From: Lachnospiraceae bacterium
GTDB lineage: Bacteria > Bacillota > Clostridia > Lachnospirales > Lachnospiraceae
Reading direction: 5' to 3'
Assembly: GCA_021202465.1 (NCBI GenBank)
Contig: JAJQCZ010000067.1
Span: 1-39,262, forward strand
DNA: 39,262 bases
The notes beneath the pieces are model-generated. The model was given only the letters and a program-made list of their open reading frames with translations, had not been told where the DNA came from and did no database searches. Of the stretch, positions 16,564-23,396 are shown piece after piece. A program made the position numbers and the translations under genes. The first letter of the stretch is position 1, and every line of letters starts with the position of its first letter.

Positions 16564-18462
16564 TCAGTCAGCCTGAGAACGAACAACCTCGACCTCTTTG
16601 CCGCCCATCTCATCGGCGAACTTCAGACGACCGTTGCAGATGTCGACGTTCTCCTTGTGGGTGTAGATGTCGTTGATGTTCCACACGCCGGGCGTAGGAA
16701 CCGCGATGTTCTCCATGGGAACATCGATCAGGTAAGGCTCGTTGCACTCGATGGCTTCCTTCAGGACCTCGGCAAACTCGTCGGCGCAGGTGATCTTCTT
16801 GGCCTTGATGCCGTAGCCGCGGGCGATGGCAGCCCAGTCGGGAGAATAGGACTCCCAGCGCTGCTGGAACATGCCCTCTCCGCCCATCTTGTCACCCATC
16901 TCATTGGGACGGATCTTGAAATCAGTTCCCAGATGCAGCGGGCAGTCTTCCTTCTCGTTCTTATAATGCAGACCTTCCAGACCGGCGATGGTACCGAAAG
17001 CGCTGTTGTTCATGACAACCCAGATGACCGGGATGCCCTGCTCCTTGGCGGTCGCGATGACGCAGGGGTTGGCCGCGCCGAATCCGCCGTCACCGGTCAG
17101 AGTCAGAACCACCTTGTCCGGGGCAGCCAGCTTCGCACCCAGGATGGCGCCGGCGCCGAATCCCATCGTAGCCAGGCCCGAAGGATGGTTGATGGTGCCA
17201 GGGATGGTGATGTCATACTGCTGCGCCATACCATTCTTGTTCCAGCCTACATCGGTGAAGATCAGAGCGTCTTCCGGAAGAACCGCCTTGCAGTCTCTCA
17301 GGATTCTCTGAGGAGCCATCGGGAATCTTCCGTCGTCGCAGATGGCCTTGTTCTCTTTCTTGAAGTTGGCCTTGAAGTCGGCAATCTCCTTGCGCAGCTC
17401 CGGACGATCGATGCCCTCGGGCTTGATCTCCTTCGCGGCAGCCAGGATCTGCTGCAGAGCCAGCTTGATGTCAGCGATCGCGCCGATCTCGACCGGATAG
17501 TTGCGGCCGATCTCAGTGGGATCGATATCGATCTGCATGAACTTGGTCACGCTCTGGTTGAAGGTAACTCCCTTATACCAGGAGGAGCTGTCCGCCTCAG
17601 CCATACGGGAACCAAGGATCAGGATATGGTCGGCCGTCAGAGTCTTCTGATGAGTCAGTTCAAAGCCCCAGAAACCGGTCTGACCCAGCAGCAGCGGATG
17701 AGTATCCGGAATGCAGCCCTGGCCCATCAGGGTTCTGGAAACGGGGATGTCAAGGAATTCGACCAGATCAGCCAGCTCCTTGGAAGCCTGAGACAGCAGC
17801 ACGCCGCCGCCGGCATGGATCACGGGGTTCTTAGCGTCGATCAGGGTCTGAGCGATCTGCTTCGCGGTCGCGGGATCCAGCGCGGGTTTCACGGTCACAT
17901 GGGAATCCATGTAGGTTCTCTCCCAGCAGTCGGTCTCGATCTCACGGGAGAACATATCCATGGGCACGGAGATCAGCACAGGGCCGGGTCTTCCGGACTC
18001 TGCCAGACGGAACGCCTTGTCCAGCACCTCGGGGAAGGCTTCCGGACGATCAATTCTCCAGGCTCTCTTGACGAAGGGCTTGTAGATGTCGTACTGGGAA
18101 CCGTCGCAGTGCATGTTCACTTCCTGGTGAGGATGCTTGCCGTAGTAATAGCTGGGGACATCGCCGGCGATGACGACCATGGGAATGGAATCGAAAGCTG
18201 CATTGGCCACACCGGTGGTCGCGTTGGTCAGTCCGGGTCCAAGGTGGCAGATCATGACGCCTGCCTTGTGCGCGACACGGGCATAGCCATCCGCTGCCGT
18301 CGCAGCGATCTGCTCGTGGCGGACGCTGATGTATCTCAGCTTCGTAGAACGGCTGAAAGCATCCAGCATGGCGATGACGGTATGTCCGCAAAGACCGAAT
18401 ACATACTCAACGCCGCGGCGCTCCAGGTAGTCAACGATCTGATCAGAAACTAATTTTTTCAT
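16564..18462 (-). CDS. Thiamine-diphosphate-dependent enzyme, acetolactate synthase-like
   Basis: At 632 residues this is longer than the 550-590 usual for the acetolactate synthase/sulfoacetaldehyde acetyltransferase/oxalyl-CoA decarboxylase superfamily. The N-terminal pyrimidine-binding domain has catalytic Glu50 in VRHEQIAATAADGYAR and LGPGLTNATTGVANA. The central domain (about 195-350) has VIHAGGGVL. The C-terminal domain has the ThDP motif, GDGGFGAAN to MNNSAFG. An insert of about 40 residues after that motif and an extended tail explain the length. GLCGHT near the N-terminus replaces the more usual GxPG. Possible activities are decarboxylation of a 2-keto acid to an aldehyde, carboligation, or 2-hydroxyacyl-CoA cleavage. 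Next to an acylating aldehyde dehydrogenase, an aldehyde product is the simplest idea. Confidence 0.85.
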   Translation of the reverse strand: MKKLVSDQIVDYLERRGVEYVFGLCGHTVIAMLDAFSRSTKLRYISVRHEQIAATAADGYARVAHKAGVMICHLGPGLTNATTGVANAAFDSIPMVVIAGDVPSYYYGKHPHQEVNMHCDGSQYDIYKPFVKRAWRIDRPEAFPEVLDKAFRLAESGRPGPVLISVPMDMFSREIETDCWERTYMDSHVTVKPALDPATAKQIAQTLIDAKNPVIHAGGGVLLSQASKELADLVEFLDIPVSRTLMGQGCIPDTHPLLLGQTGFWGFELTHQKTLTADHILILGSRMAEADSSSWYKGVTFNQSVTKFMQIDIDPTEIGRNYPVEIGAIADIKLALQQILAAAKEIKPEGIDRPELRKEIADFKANFKKENKAICDDGRFPMAPQRILRDCKAVLPEDALIFTDVGWNKNGMAQQYDITIPGTINHPSGLATMGFGAGAILGAKLAAPDKVVLTLTGDGGFGAANPCVIATAKEQGIPVIWVVMNNSAFGTIAGLEGLHYKNEKEDCPLHLGTDFKIRPNEMGDKMGGEGMFQQRWESYSPDWAAIARGYGIKAKKITCADEFAEVLKEAIECNEPYLIDVPMENIAVPTPGVWNINDIYTHKENVDICNGRLKFADEMGGKEVEVVRSQAD

Positions 18463-18491
18463 GTTTACTCCTTTGGATGTGTGTTAGGGAT

Positions 18492-18517
18492 GCGGCCGCC
18501 TGTCGCCAGGCAGCCGC
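18492..18517 (-). other. Intercistronic hairpin between aldehyde dehydrogenase and ThDP enzyme genes
   Basis: On the transcript GCGGC-T-GCCTG and CAGGC-G-GCCGC form an 11-pair stem with one G-U wobble and a four-base loop. The following sequence (ATCCCTAAC) has no T-run, so termination is unlikely. The wobble pairs only on the transcribed strand. Confidence 0.7.
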
Positions 18518-18566
18518 CGATTGTTCTGAAAGGGGTATTATCTCACGAACTCACTGCACAGAGCAA

Positions 18567-20150
18567 TTAGTTCAGAGCATCATTGGAGTTGTACGCGGAG
18601 TACTGTACCTTCTCCAGCTCCGGATTGTAGAACTCACCGAACAGTTCCTCGTCGGTCTGCCAGTCGGGAGTCTCATACTCTCTAGAAACCCAGGTCACGT
18701 TCATATAGTGATGCAGATGCACGTTCTCGGAAGTCGCGTTGCCGCCCCAGGTGCCGCAGCCGATGGAGGAGGTCATAGGCATACCATTGTTCATGGAGCC
18801 GCTGTTGGCCTTGGACTGAGGCTGACGAACCATGATACGTCCTACGCGGGCAACCATGGCCAGTCTGTGGATGTGGTCATCGTCGAAGGAGAAGATACCC
18901 ACGGAGTGACCCTTGCCGCCGACCTCATGGATGGCCATGATGGCGTCGATGGCGTTCTGGAACTCGCCGCAGTATTTGTGGACAGCCAGCACGGTGGAAA
19001 GCTTCTCACGGCACCAGATGCCCTCCGGGCCCTTGGTGAATACGCCGGTCCCATGGGAGGCGATCAGGAATCTCTTGTCAGCAGGAATCTCAAAACCGGC
19101 CTTCTTCGCCATATCCTGTGCGGACAGAGCGACGGTGTCGGACAGTCTGTGGATCTCCTCATCCCACATGGCGTTCTTCATCTTCTCCTGCTCTTCCTCG
19201 GACATCATATAGCCGCCCACAGCCTCAAGCTCAGCAATGGCAGCATCCCAGATGCTCTCGTGAATCACGACGTTGCCGTCAGCGGAGCAGCCGGAACCGA
19301 AGTCGGAAGTCTTGGAACGCATGGTGTTGTCAGCCGCATGATGCAGATCCTGGATCGCAGTCTCGTCCCAGATCATGGTCGCGTTGCCGGCACCCACACC
19401 GAAAGCGGGAGTACCGGAGCTGTAGGAACGACGTACCACGCCCTGTCCGCCGGTAGCGATAACCAAATCACACTTGGTCATCAGAGCTTCGGAGATCGCT
19501 TTGTTGATCTTCACGGTGCCGGGCTTGATGAAGTACTCAAGGTTCTCCGGAACCTCACCCGCTACGTCTTCCTTGGTGAAGGTCATGTTCGCGCCGCCAA
19601 GGCACTGTACCAGATCCTGAGGAGCGCCTACACGGGCCAGACCGTAACGCATCAGGTTAATGGTCGCAGCAGAGGTGCCGGCTGTTCTGGGATGCGGGGA
19701 GAAGATGATGGCGTTTCTCGCCTTCAGAGCATAGATGGCGTTGCCAGCGGGAGTCAGGTCAGGGTTGGTCGCCGGGATGATGCAGGCGATCACGCCCACG
19801 GGCTTCGCATACAGCTCGATCTTTCTCTCGGGATACTCACCGATCTTGCCGACGCTCTTCTCACGCAGGCAGTCACGCAGGATACCGCGAATCTTGAATC
19901 TCTTGTTCTCACGGCTGATGGGATCACCAAAACGGGACTCCTTGATGCCGTACATAACCAGCTCATGGAACGTCTTGGAGTTGGCAACCATCTGCGCAAT
20001 GGACTTAATCGCTTTGTCGATCTCTTCCTGGCTGTAGGTCTCAAACTCAAGCTGAGCCTTGTCCGCTCTTGCGAAGCAATCCATGACATCCGCAAACTGC
20101 TCGGGAGCCAGCTTTTCCTGATGCGCGCTCATGTCGCTCATTCTACTCAT
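18567..20150 (-). CDS. CoA-acylating aldehyde dehydrogenase, sulfoacetaldehyde dehydrogenase (SauS)-like
   Basis: A 527-residue member of the acylating aldehyde dehydrogenases (EutE, AdhE N-terminal half, SauS), which oxidise an aldehyde with NAD(P) and CoA to an acyl-CoA. Features: KPVGVIACIIPATNP (about 116-130), IIFSPHPRTAGTS, IATGGQGVVRRSYSSGTPAFGVGAGN (232-256, given in part) and the nucleophile Cys288 in SGCSADGN. From memory the segment SPHPRT and the region around it most resemble SauS, but I cannot confirm this without a search. About 35 extra residues (roughly 185-220) break the stretch that in relatives runs directly from VQC to the CDLVIATGG strand. Start: AAGGAGG nine bases upstream of the ATG. 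A strong promoter and a palindrome lie just ahead, so this gene heads its own transcript. Confidence 0.85.
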   Translation of the reverse strand: MSRMSDMSAHQEKLAPEQFADVMDCFARADKAQLEFETYSQEEIDKAIKSIAQMVANSKTFHELVMYGIKESRFGDPISRENKRFKIRGILRDCLREKSVGKIGEYPERKIELYAKPVGVIACIIPATNPDLTPAGNAIYALKARNAIIFSPHPRTAGTSAATINLMRYGLARVGAPQDLVQCLGGANMTFTKEDVAGEVPENLEYFIKPGTVKINKAISEALMTKCDLVIATGGQGVVRRSYSSGTPAFGVGAGNATMIWDETAIQDLHHAADNTMRSKTSDFGSGCSADGNVVIHESIWDAAIAELEAVGGYMMSEEEQEKMKNAMWDEEIHRLSDTVALSAQDMAKKAGFEIPADKRFLIASHGTGVFTKGPEGIWCREKLSTVLAVHKYCGEFQNAIDAIMAIHEVGGKGHSVGIFSFDDDHIHRLAMVARVGRIMVRQPQSKANSGSMNNGMPMTSSIGCGTWGGNATSENVHLHHYMNVTWVSREYETPDWQTDEELFGEFYNPELEKVQYSAYNSNDALN

Positions 20151-20193
20151 TGTTCGGTTCCTCCTTAAAAAATATGGTGTGTTATTTCACGTG

Positions 20194-20212
20194 GTGGAAT
20201 CGTTTCTTCCAC
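20194..20212. promoter_or_regulatory. Candidate IclR-type operator at the aldehyde dehydrogenase promoter
   Basis: GTGGAA (20194-20199) and TTCCAC (20207-20212) form a perfect palindrome with seven bases between. It covers about +2 to +20 of the predicted transcript. E. coli IclR binds TGGAA...TTCCA palindromes with a five-base centre, and an IclR gene ends this same transcript, so self-controlled repression is a natural reading. Confidence 0.55.
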
Positions 20213-20220
20213 ACAACGGA

Positions 20221-20249
20221 ATTATACTACTTACATCCATATCCGTCAA
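20221..20249 (-). promoter_or_regulatory. Strong sigma-A promoter ahead of the aldehyde dehydrogenase
   Basis: On the minus strand TTGACG (20244-20249) and a perfect TATAAT (20221-20226) are separated by 17 bases. It predicts a leader of about 64 bases and drives aldehyde dehydrogenase through the IclR and 65-residue genes. Confidence 0.85.
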
Positions 20250-20351
20250 TAGGTTGTCCAAATAAAATTCATAGTATTTTTATATCGATACATCTTTGAA
20301 TCAAATCATTTGGTCTCCTGTTGACCGTTAAATATATCTTTACTTTATCAA

Positions 20352-20381
20352 TAATCGGGTATAAATATCGAGAACCGATTA
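20352..20381 (-). other. Hairpin overlapping the stop of the TIM-barrel gene
   Basis: TAATCGG (20352-20358) pairs with CCGATTA (20375-20381), the latter including the TAA stop. The AT-rich 16-base loop and lack of a T-run make it a weak terminator at best. Confidence 0.45.
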
Positions 20382-21209
20382 CTCATCCAGGCCGTGCAGC
20401 TTCAGATAAGCCTTCGCGGTGTTCAGGCACTGCTTGTAGTGCTCCAGGGCGCCGTAGACTTCCACTCTCTTGATGTGAGGAAGCTCGATGGACAGGGTCG
20501 CGGAATCCGGAATGTGGCTGACGATGCCGGCGATATCCACACAGCCCTCGCCCACATAGTAACGGGCGTCACGTCCGGTGTGGATCAGAGCCTCGTTGTC
20601 ATCCATGGCAGGTCTGGGAGCGGGGCCGTCGCACAGATGGACGAAATTGAACCACTCGCGGGGGCACTCATCCAGCTCAGCCAGCGTCACACGGGAGCGG
20701 TCGAAGTGCAGGGTATCTACCAGCAGACCGATGTTGTCGGCGCCGGTGGAGGTGATGTATTCCTTGGCTTCCTTCAGCGTCGGGCAGGAAGACCAGGTCA
20801 CGAACTCGAAGTTCGCGGTGATGCCATAGGGCTTGATGGTCTCGCAGAGCTTGGCCAGAGTCTCCTTGGCATACTCCTTCTTATTGGTCCAGCAGCTGGT
20901 GATCAGCTGATGGCAGTCATGGGCCTGAGCAAATTCGAAGGCAGGCTTCCAGGCATCGATATCCACCTCATCGGTCAGGCGGAACAGCTCGATATCGCTG
21001 AGCTTCATGCCGGTGGCCTTCATCGCCTCGTCGAACTCCTTGTACATCTCCGGATTCTTCTCGACGGCGTAATTGGGCTCGCCGGGAGTGCCGAGAATCA
21101 CGGGACGGATGCTGACGTAGTCATATCCGGCAGCAGCTGCCATGTACACCATGTCCTGCGGCGGAACCTGCAGTGCGCTCAGATGTGCGATGGAATATTT
21201 TCTCTTCAT
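20379..21209 (-). CDS. Sugar phosphate isomerase/epimerase-like TIM-barrel protein
   Basis: A 276-residue single-domain protein of the xylose isomerase-like TIM-barrel (AP endonuclease 2-type) superfamily, which includes sugar epimerases, hydroxypyruvate isomerase, inosose enzymes and 3-dehydroshikimate dehydratase. A plausible metal set is Glu135 (ANFEF), Asp165 and His168 (LLVDTLHFDRS), His191 (FVHLCD) and Glu242 (SIELPH). The ATG at 21209 has AAGGAGGAG seven bases upstream and gives a family-like start, MKRKYSIAHLSAL; the longer frame does not. It is the first gene of the enzyme cluster. With a shikimate/quinate dehydrogenase homologue in the cluster, a dehydroshikimate dehydratase-type role is possible, but nothing in the sequence decides between that and an isomerase. 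Confidence 0.82.
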   Translation of the reverse strand: MKRKYSIAHLSALQVPPQDMVYMAAAAGYDYVSIRPVILGTPGEPNYAVEKNPEMYKEFDEAMKATGMKLSDIELFRLTDEVDIDAWKPAFEFAQAHDCHQLITSCWTNKKEYAKETLAKLCETIKPYGITANFEFVTWSSCPTLKEAKEYITSTGADNIGLLVDTLHFDRSRVTLAELDECPREWFNFVHLCDGPAPRPAMDDNEALIHTGRDARYYVGEGCVDIAGIVSHIPDSATLSIELPHIKRVEVYGALEHYKQCLNTAKAYLKLHGLDE

Positions 21210-21211
21210 TG

Positions 21212-21231
21212 TAAACTCCTCCTTAAGTTTA
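21212..21231 (-). promoter_or_regulatory. Hairpin presenting the TIM-barrel gene Shine-Dalgarno in its loop
   Basis: On the mRNA TAAACT and AGTTTA form a perfect six-base stem around TAAGGAGG. The second arm ends two bases before the ATG. It is the same arrangement as at dctP. Confidence 0.55.
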
Positions 21232-21322
21232 TAGCAATGATTGAATGAGTTGCGGCTTGCCGCGATTTCGCGCCGTGTTCGTGATTTCATTGTGCGAAAT
21301 CCGCAGTTTGCCTACGGCTATT

Positions 21323-21352
21323 ATTATATACCGTTTTCGTGCGAAAAGTCTA
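21323..21352 (-). promoter_or_regulatory. Promoter of the TIM-barrel gene with palindrome in its spacer
   Basis: On the minus strand TAGACT (21347-21352) and TATAAT (21323-21328) are 18 bases apart. The spacer contains the palindrome TTTTCG-TG-CGAAAA (21334-21347), a good site for a repressor. A second one, ATTTC-N7-GAAAT (21284-21300), lies in the leader, and both contain TGCGAAA. Confidence 0.65.
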
Positions 21353-21402
21353 GTGCATTTTTTCGATTTATCCTTATCATTTTTTTCATGATTCACATTT
21401 TT

Positions 21403-21447
21403 CCGGTTAAATCCGTTAACCGTTCTTAATATTCACCGGTTAATCCG
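21403..21447. repeat. Direct repeat CCGGTTAA(A)TCCG upstream of the TIM-barrel promoter
   Basis: CCGGTTAAATCCG (21403-21415) and CCGGTTAATCCG (21436-21447) are near-identical direct repeats 33 bases apart, about three helical turns. A related CCGTTAACCG lies between them (21413-21422). They sit roughly 85-130 bases upstream of the predicted transcript start, suited to an activator. Confidence 0.55.
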
Positions 21448-21456
21448 CCCGGAAAA

Positions 21457-21483
21457 CAGAAAAAGGGCGCCCCGAAGGACGCC
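21457..21483 (-). terminator. Intrinsic terminator after the amidase gene
   Basis: On the minus strand GGCGTCC-TTCG-GGGCGCC forms a seven-pair stem with one U-G wobble and a C(UUCG)G tetraloop, followed by CTTTTTCTGTTTT. It ends the long housekeeping transcript and marks the right edge of the catabolic island. Confidence 0.9.
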
Positions 21484-21509
21484 ATGCTGCTGTCTTTTTT
21501 TGAAATCAA

Positions 21510-22514
21510 TCACGATAATCCATCCGCCACGTCGGCAAGAAACTCCGTCCAGGCGTCCGGATTGTCCACGTAATACCTGGGGCAGCTCTTCCCCGTGATG
21601 TCATAGTGACGGATCACATCCTCCGACTCCAGGCCGTATTTGCCGCAGAGCCAGACCGTCAGCTTCACCAGAGACTCATACGTGGCCTCTGTGAATTCTC
21701 CGGTCTCATCCTCGTGGCAGCACTCGATGGAGATCGTGTCCGTATTCCGGCTGTTGGAGGCGTAGGCCAGCTCTCCCAGCGGCACGCAGGCGATGACCTC
21801 CCCGTCAAGGCCGATGATAAAATGGCTGCTGGCATGGGTCTCGCCGCTCTCCGCCAGCCCCTCGAAATAATCCCGGTTCTGCTGCGCCGTGGCTCCCGGA
21901 TTGGCCGTATAGTGAATCACGATTCCATTGACCTCGCTGAGGGAAATGCCGGGACGTGAGTAGGAATTCACCGTCAGATAATCTTCTGTGACGTAATCCG
22001 GCAGAACGTCGTAATCCACTTCGGTCGTCTGTTCTCCGTTCAGGACCCCCAGAAGCCGGGAAAAGCCCCAGATCAGAAGCGCCAGGAACGCCGCAAAAAG
22101 GATCACCGCGAAAGCACGGTTCAGCCACACCCGCAGGAGACGCTTCCCGGTTTTCTTCCGCCGCTTTCCGGTTCCGCCGGAGTTTTTTTTCTGCTCTGCC
22201 GCCTTTTTCCCACCGGCCGCTCTGCGTCCGGTGTTCTTTTTTTTCTTCTTTCCGGCCATTCCGCTCTCATCTGCTCTCTCATCTGTCCGGGTCGATGCTG
22301 TATGTTCCGTATCGGCGGATGCCCTGCTGTCCCCCTCTGTCAGATTCAGGATATTTTCGTCGCCTCCGCCGGTCTGTCCGCTCTTCTTCTCCGCTGTACC
22401 GGCCGACATATTGGGGTTGCGCCAGTCAAATACATAGCGGCTCAGGTCATTCTGACGCGCGTTTTTCTCCGGTGTTTTCTGCCGGCTGTCTTCCTGCTCT
22501 CTGTTCTCAGCCAT
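21510..22514 (-). CDS. Membrane-anchored N-acetylmuramoyl-L-alanine amidase (Amidase_2)
   Basis: A 334-residue cell-wall hydrolase that would cut the amide bond between muramic acid and the peptide stem. Residues 1-130 are hydrophilic and cytoplasmic, ending in a Lys/Arg-rich stretch (about 88-125). One membrane helix (about 133-153) follows, and the Amidase_2/PGRP catalytic domain faces outside. Zinc ligands fit His201 (IVIHYTA), His303 (VIRHYDITGK) and Cys311 (SCPRYY). HASSHFIIGLDGEV and the ISIECCHE segment are also typical. AGGAGGAG precedes the ATG. It comes last in the run after uppP, and a strong terminator follows. The long basic, disordered cytoplasmic tail is unusual for an amidase and might be a target for the PrkC kinase encoded upstream (inference). 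Confidence 0.88.
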   Translation of the reverse strand: MAENREQEDSRQKTPEKNARQNDLSRYVFDWRNPNMSAGTAEKKSGQTGGGDENILNLTEGDSRASADTEHTASTRTDERADESGMAGKKKKKNTGRRAAGGKKAAEQKKNSGGTGKRRKKTGKRLLRVWLNRAFAVILFAAFLALLIWGFSRLLGVLNGEQTTEVDYDVLPDYVTEDYLTVNSYSRPGISLSEVNGIVIHYTANPGATAQQNRDYFEGLAESGETHASSHFIIGLDGEVIACVPLGELAYASNSRNTDTISIECCHEDETGEFTEATYESLVKLTVWLCGKYGLESEDVIRHYDITGKSCPRYYVDNPDAWTEFLADVADGLS

Positions 22515-22559
22515 GGCTTCTCTCCTCCTGTCTGTACGGCTTCCTCTCCTTCACAGCCG

Positions 22560-23396
22560 TCAGGCCGCAAGCAGCGCCTTTCCGGCAAAGTACACGATCA
22601 CCACGATGCCCAGAACGATCCGGTAGTATCCGAACACCTTAAAATCGTGCCTTTTCACATAATCCATCAGGAACCGGATGGCCGCCAGGGACACCACGAA
22701 GGCGATCACCATGCCCAGGATCAGGCAGATCAGCTCACCGGCCGTAAAAGCCAGGCCGTATTTTATCAGTTTCAGAAAACTGGCGCCGAACATGATCGGA
22801 ATCGCCATGAAAAAAGAAAATTCCGCCGCCACAGACCGGGAGGCACCGAAGAACATGGCGCCCAGAATGCTGGAGCCGGAACGGGATGTGCCGGGCACCA
22901 GAGACAGCACCTGACAGCAGCCGATCACCAGCGCCATCGGATAGGTCATCTGCCGGAAGCTCCGTACCCGCGGCCGCCGTCCCCGGTTGCGGTTCTCGAT
23001 CAGAATGAACAGAACGCCGTACAGGATCAGAGTGAAGGCGACCACCTGCCATTTATAGAAATGCTCGTCAAAGAAGTCATTGAACAGAACCCCCAGCACT
23101 CCGGCCGGGATGCAGCCCACGATCACCTTGCCCCAGATGCCGAAGATCTCGCTCTTCTCCGCCTGGGAATGGCTGCGGCTGAAGGGGTTCAGGCGCTGAA
23201 AATAGAGGACACAGACAGCCAGGATCGCCCCAAGCTGAATCACGACACGGAACATTTCCATGAATTCCTCGCTCTGATTCAGCGGCCAGAAGCTCTCAAA
23301 AAGGATCAGATGCCCCGTGCTGCTGACAGGGAGCCACTCGGTGATTCCCTCCAGAATTCCATAAAAGATGACTTTTATCACTTCGATCAGATTCAT
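22560..23396 (-). CDS. uppP: Undecaprenyl-diphosphatase (UppP/BacA)
   Basis: UppP is a polytopic membrane enzyme that dephosphorylates undecaprenyl pyrophosphate to recycle the lipid carrier for peptidoglycan; overproduction gives bacitracin tolerance. It has 278 residues with about eight membrane segments. The first catalytic motif is [15 protein letters not shown] (about 16-30) and the second [14 protein letters not shown]. The ATG overlaps the ung stop (ATGA), and its ribosome site lies inside the end of ung. Its place just before a cell-wall amidase gives this end of the run an envelope theme. Confidence 0.97.
   Translation of the reverse strand: MNLIEVIKVIFYGILEGITEWLPVSSTGHLILFESFWPLNQSEEFMEMFRVVIQLGAILAVCVLYFQRLNPFSRSHSQAEKSEIFGIWGKVIVGCIPAGVLGVLFNDFFDEHFYKWQVVAFTLILYGVLFILIENRNRGRRPRVRSFRQMTYPMALVIGCCQVLSLVPGTSRSGSSILGAMFFGASRSVAAEFSFFMAIPIMFGASFLKLIKYGLAFTAGELICLILGMVIAFVVSLAAIRFLMDYVKRHDFKVFGYYRIVLGIVVIVYFAGKALLAA

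Noticed and set aside
16657-18453. Long open frame of about 598 codons on the plus strand opposite the ThDP enzyme gene
   Set aside because: It mirrors a gene with clear family motifs, has no ribosome site and reads as low-complexity Leu/His/Asp/Gly sequence. Codon choice in the real gene keeps the opposite frame open.
18477-20168. Long open frame of about 563 codons on the plus strand opposite the aldehyde dehydrogenase gene
   Set aside because: Same reason: a shadow of a strongly codon-biased gene, with no recognisable domain and no plus-strand start signals.
5505-21209. Island considered as a recent mobile element or prophage
   Set aside because: No integrase, transposase, tRNA attachment site or terminal repeats were seen at either edge; base composition looks like the flanks by eye.
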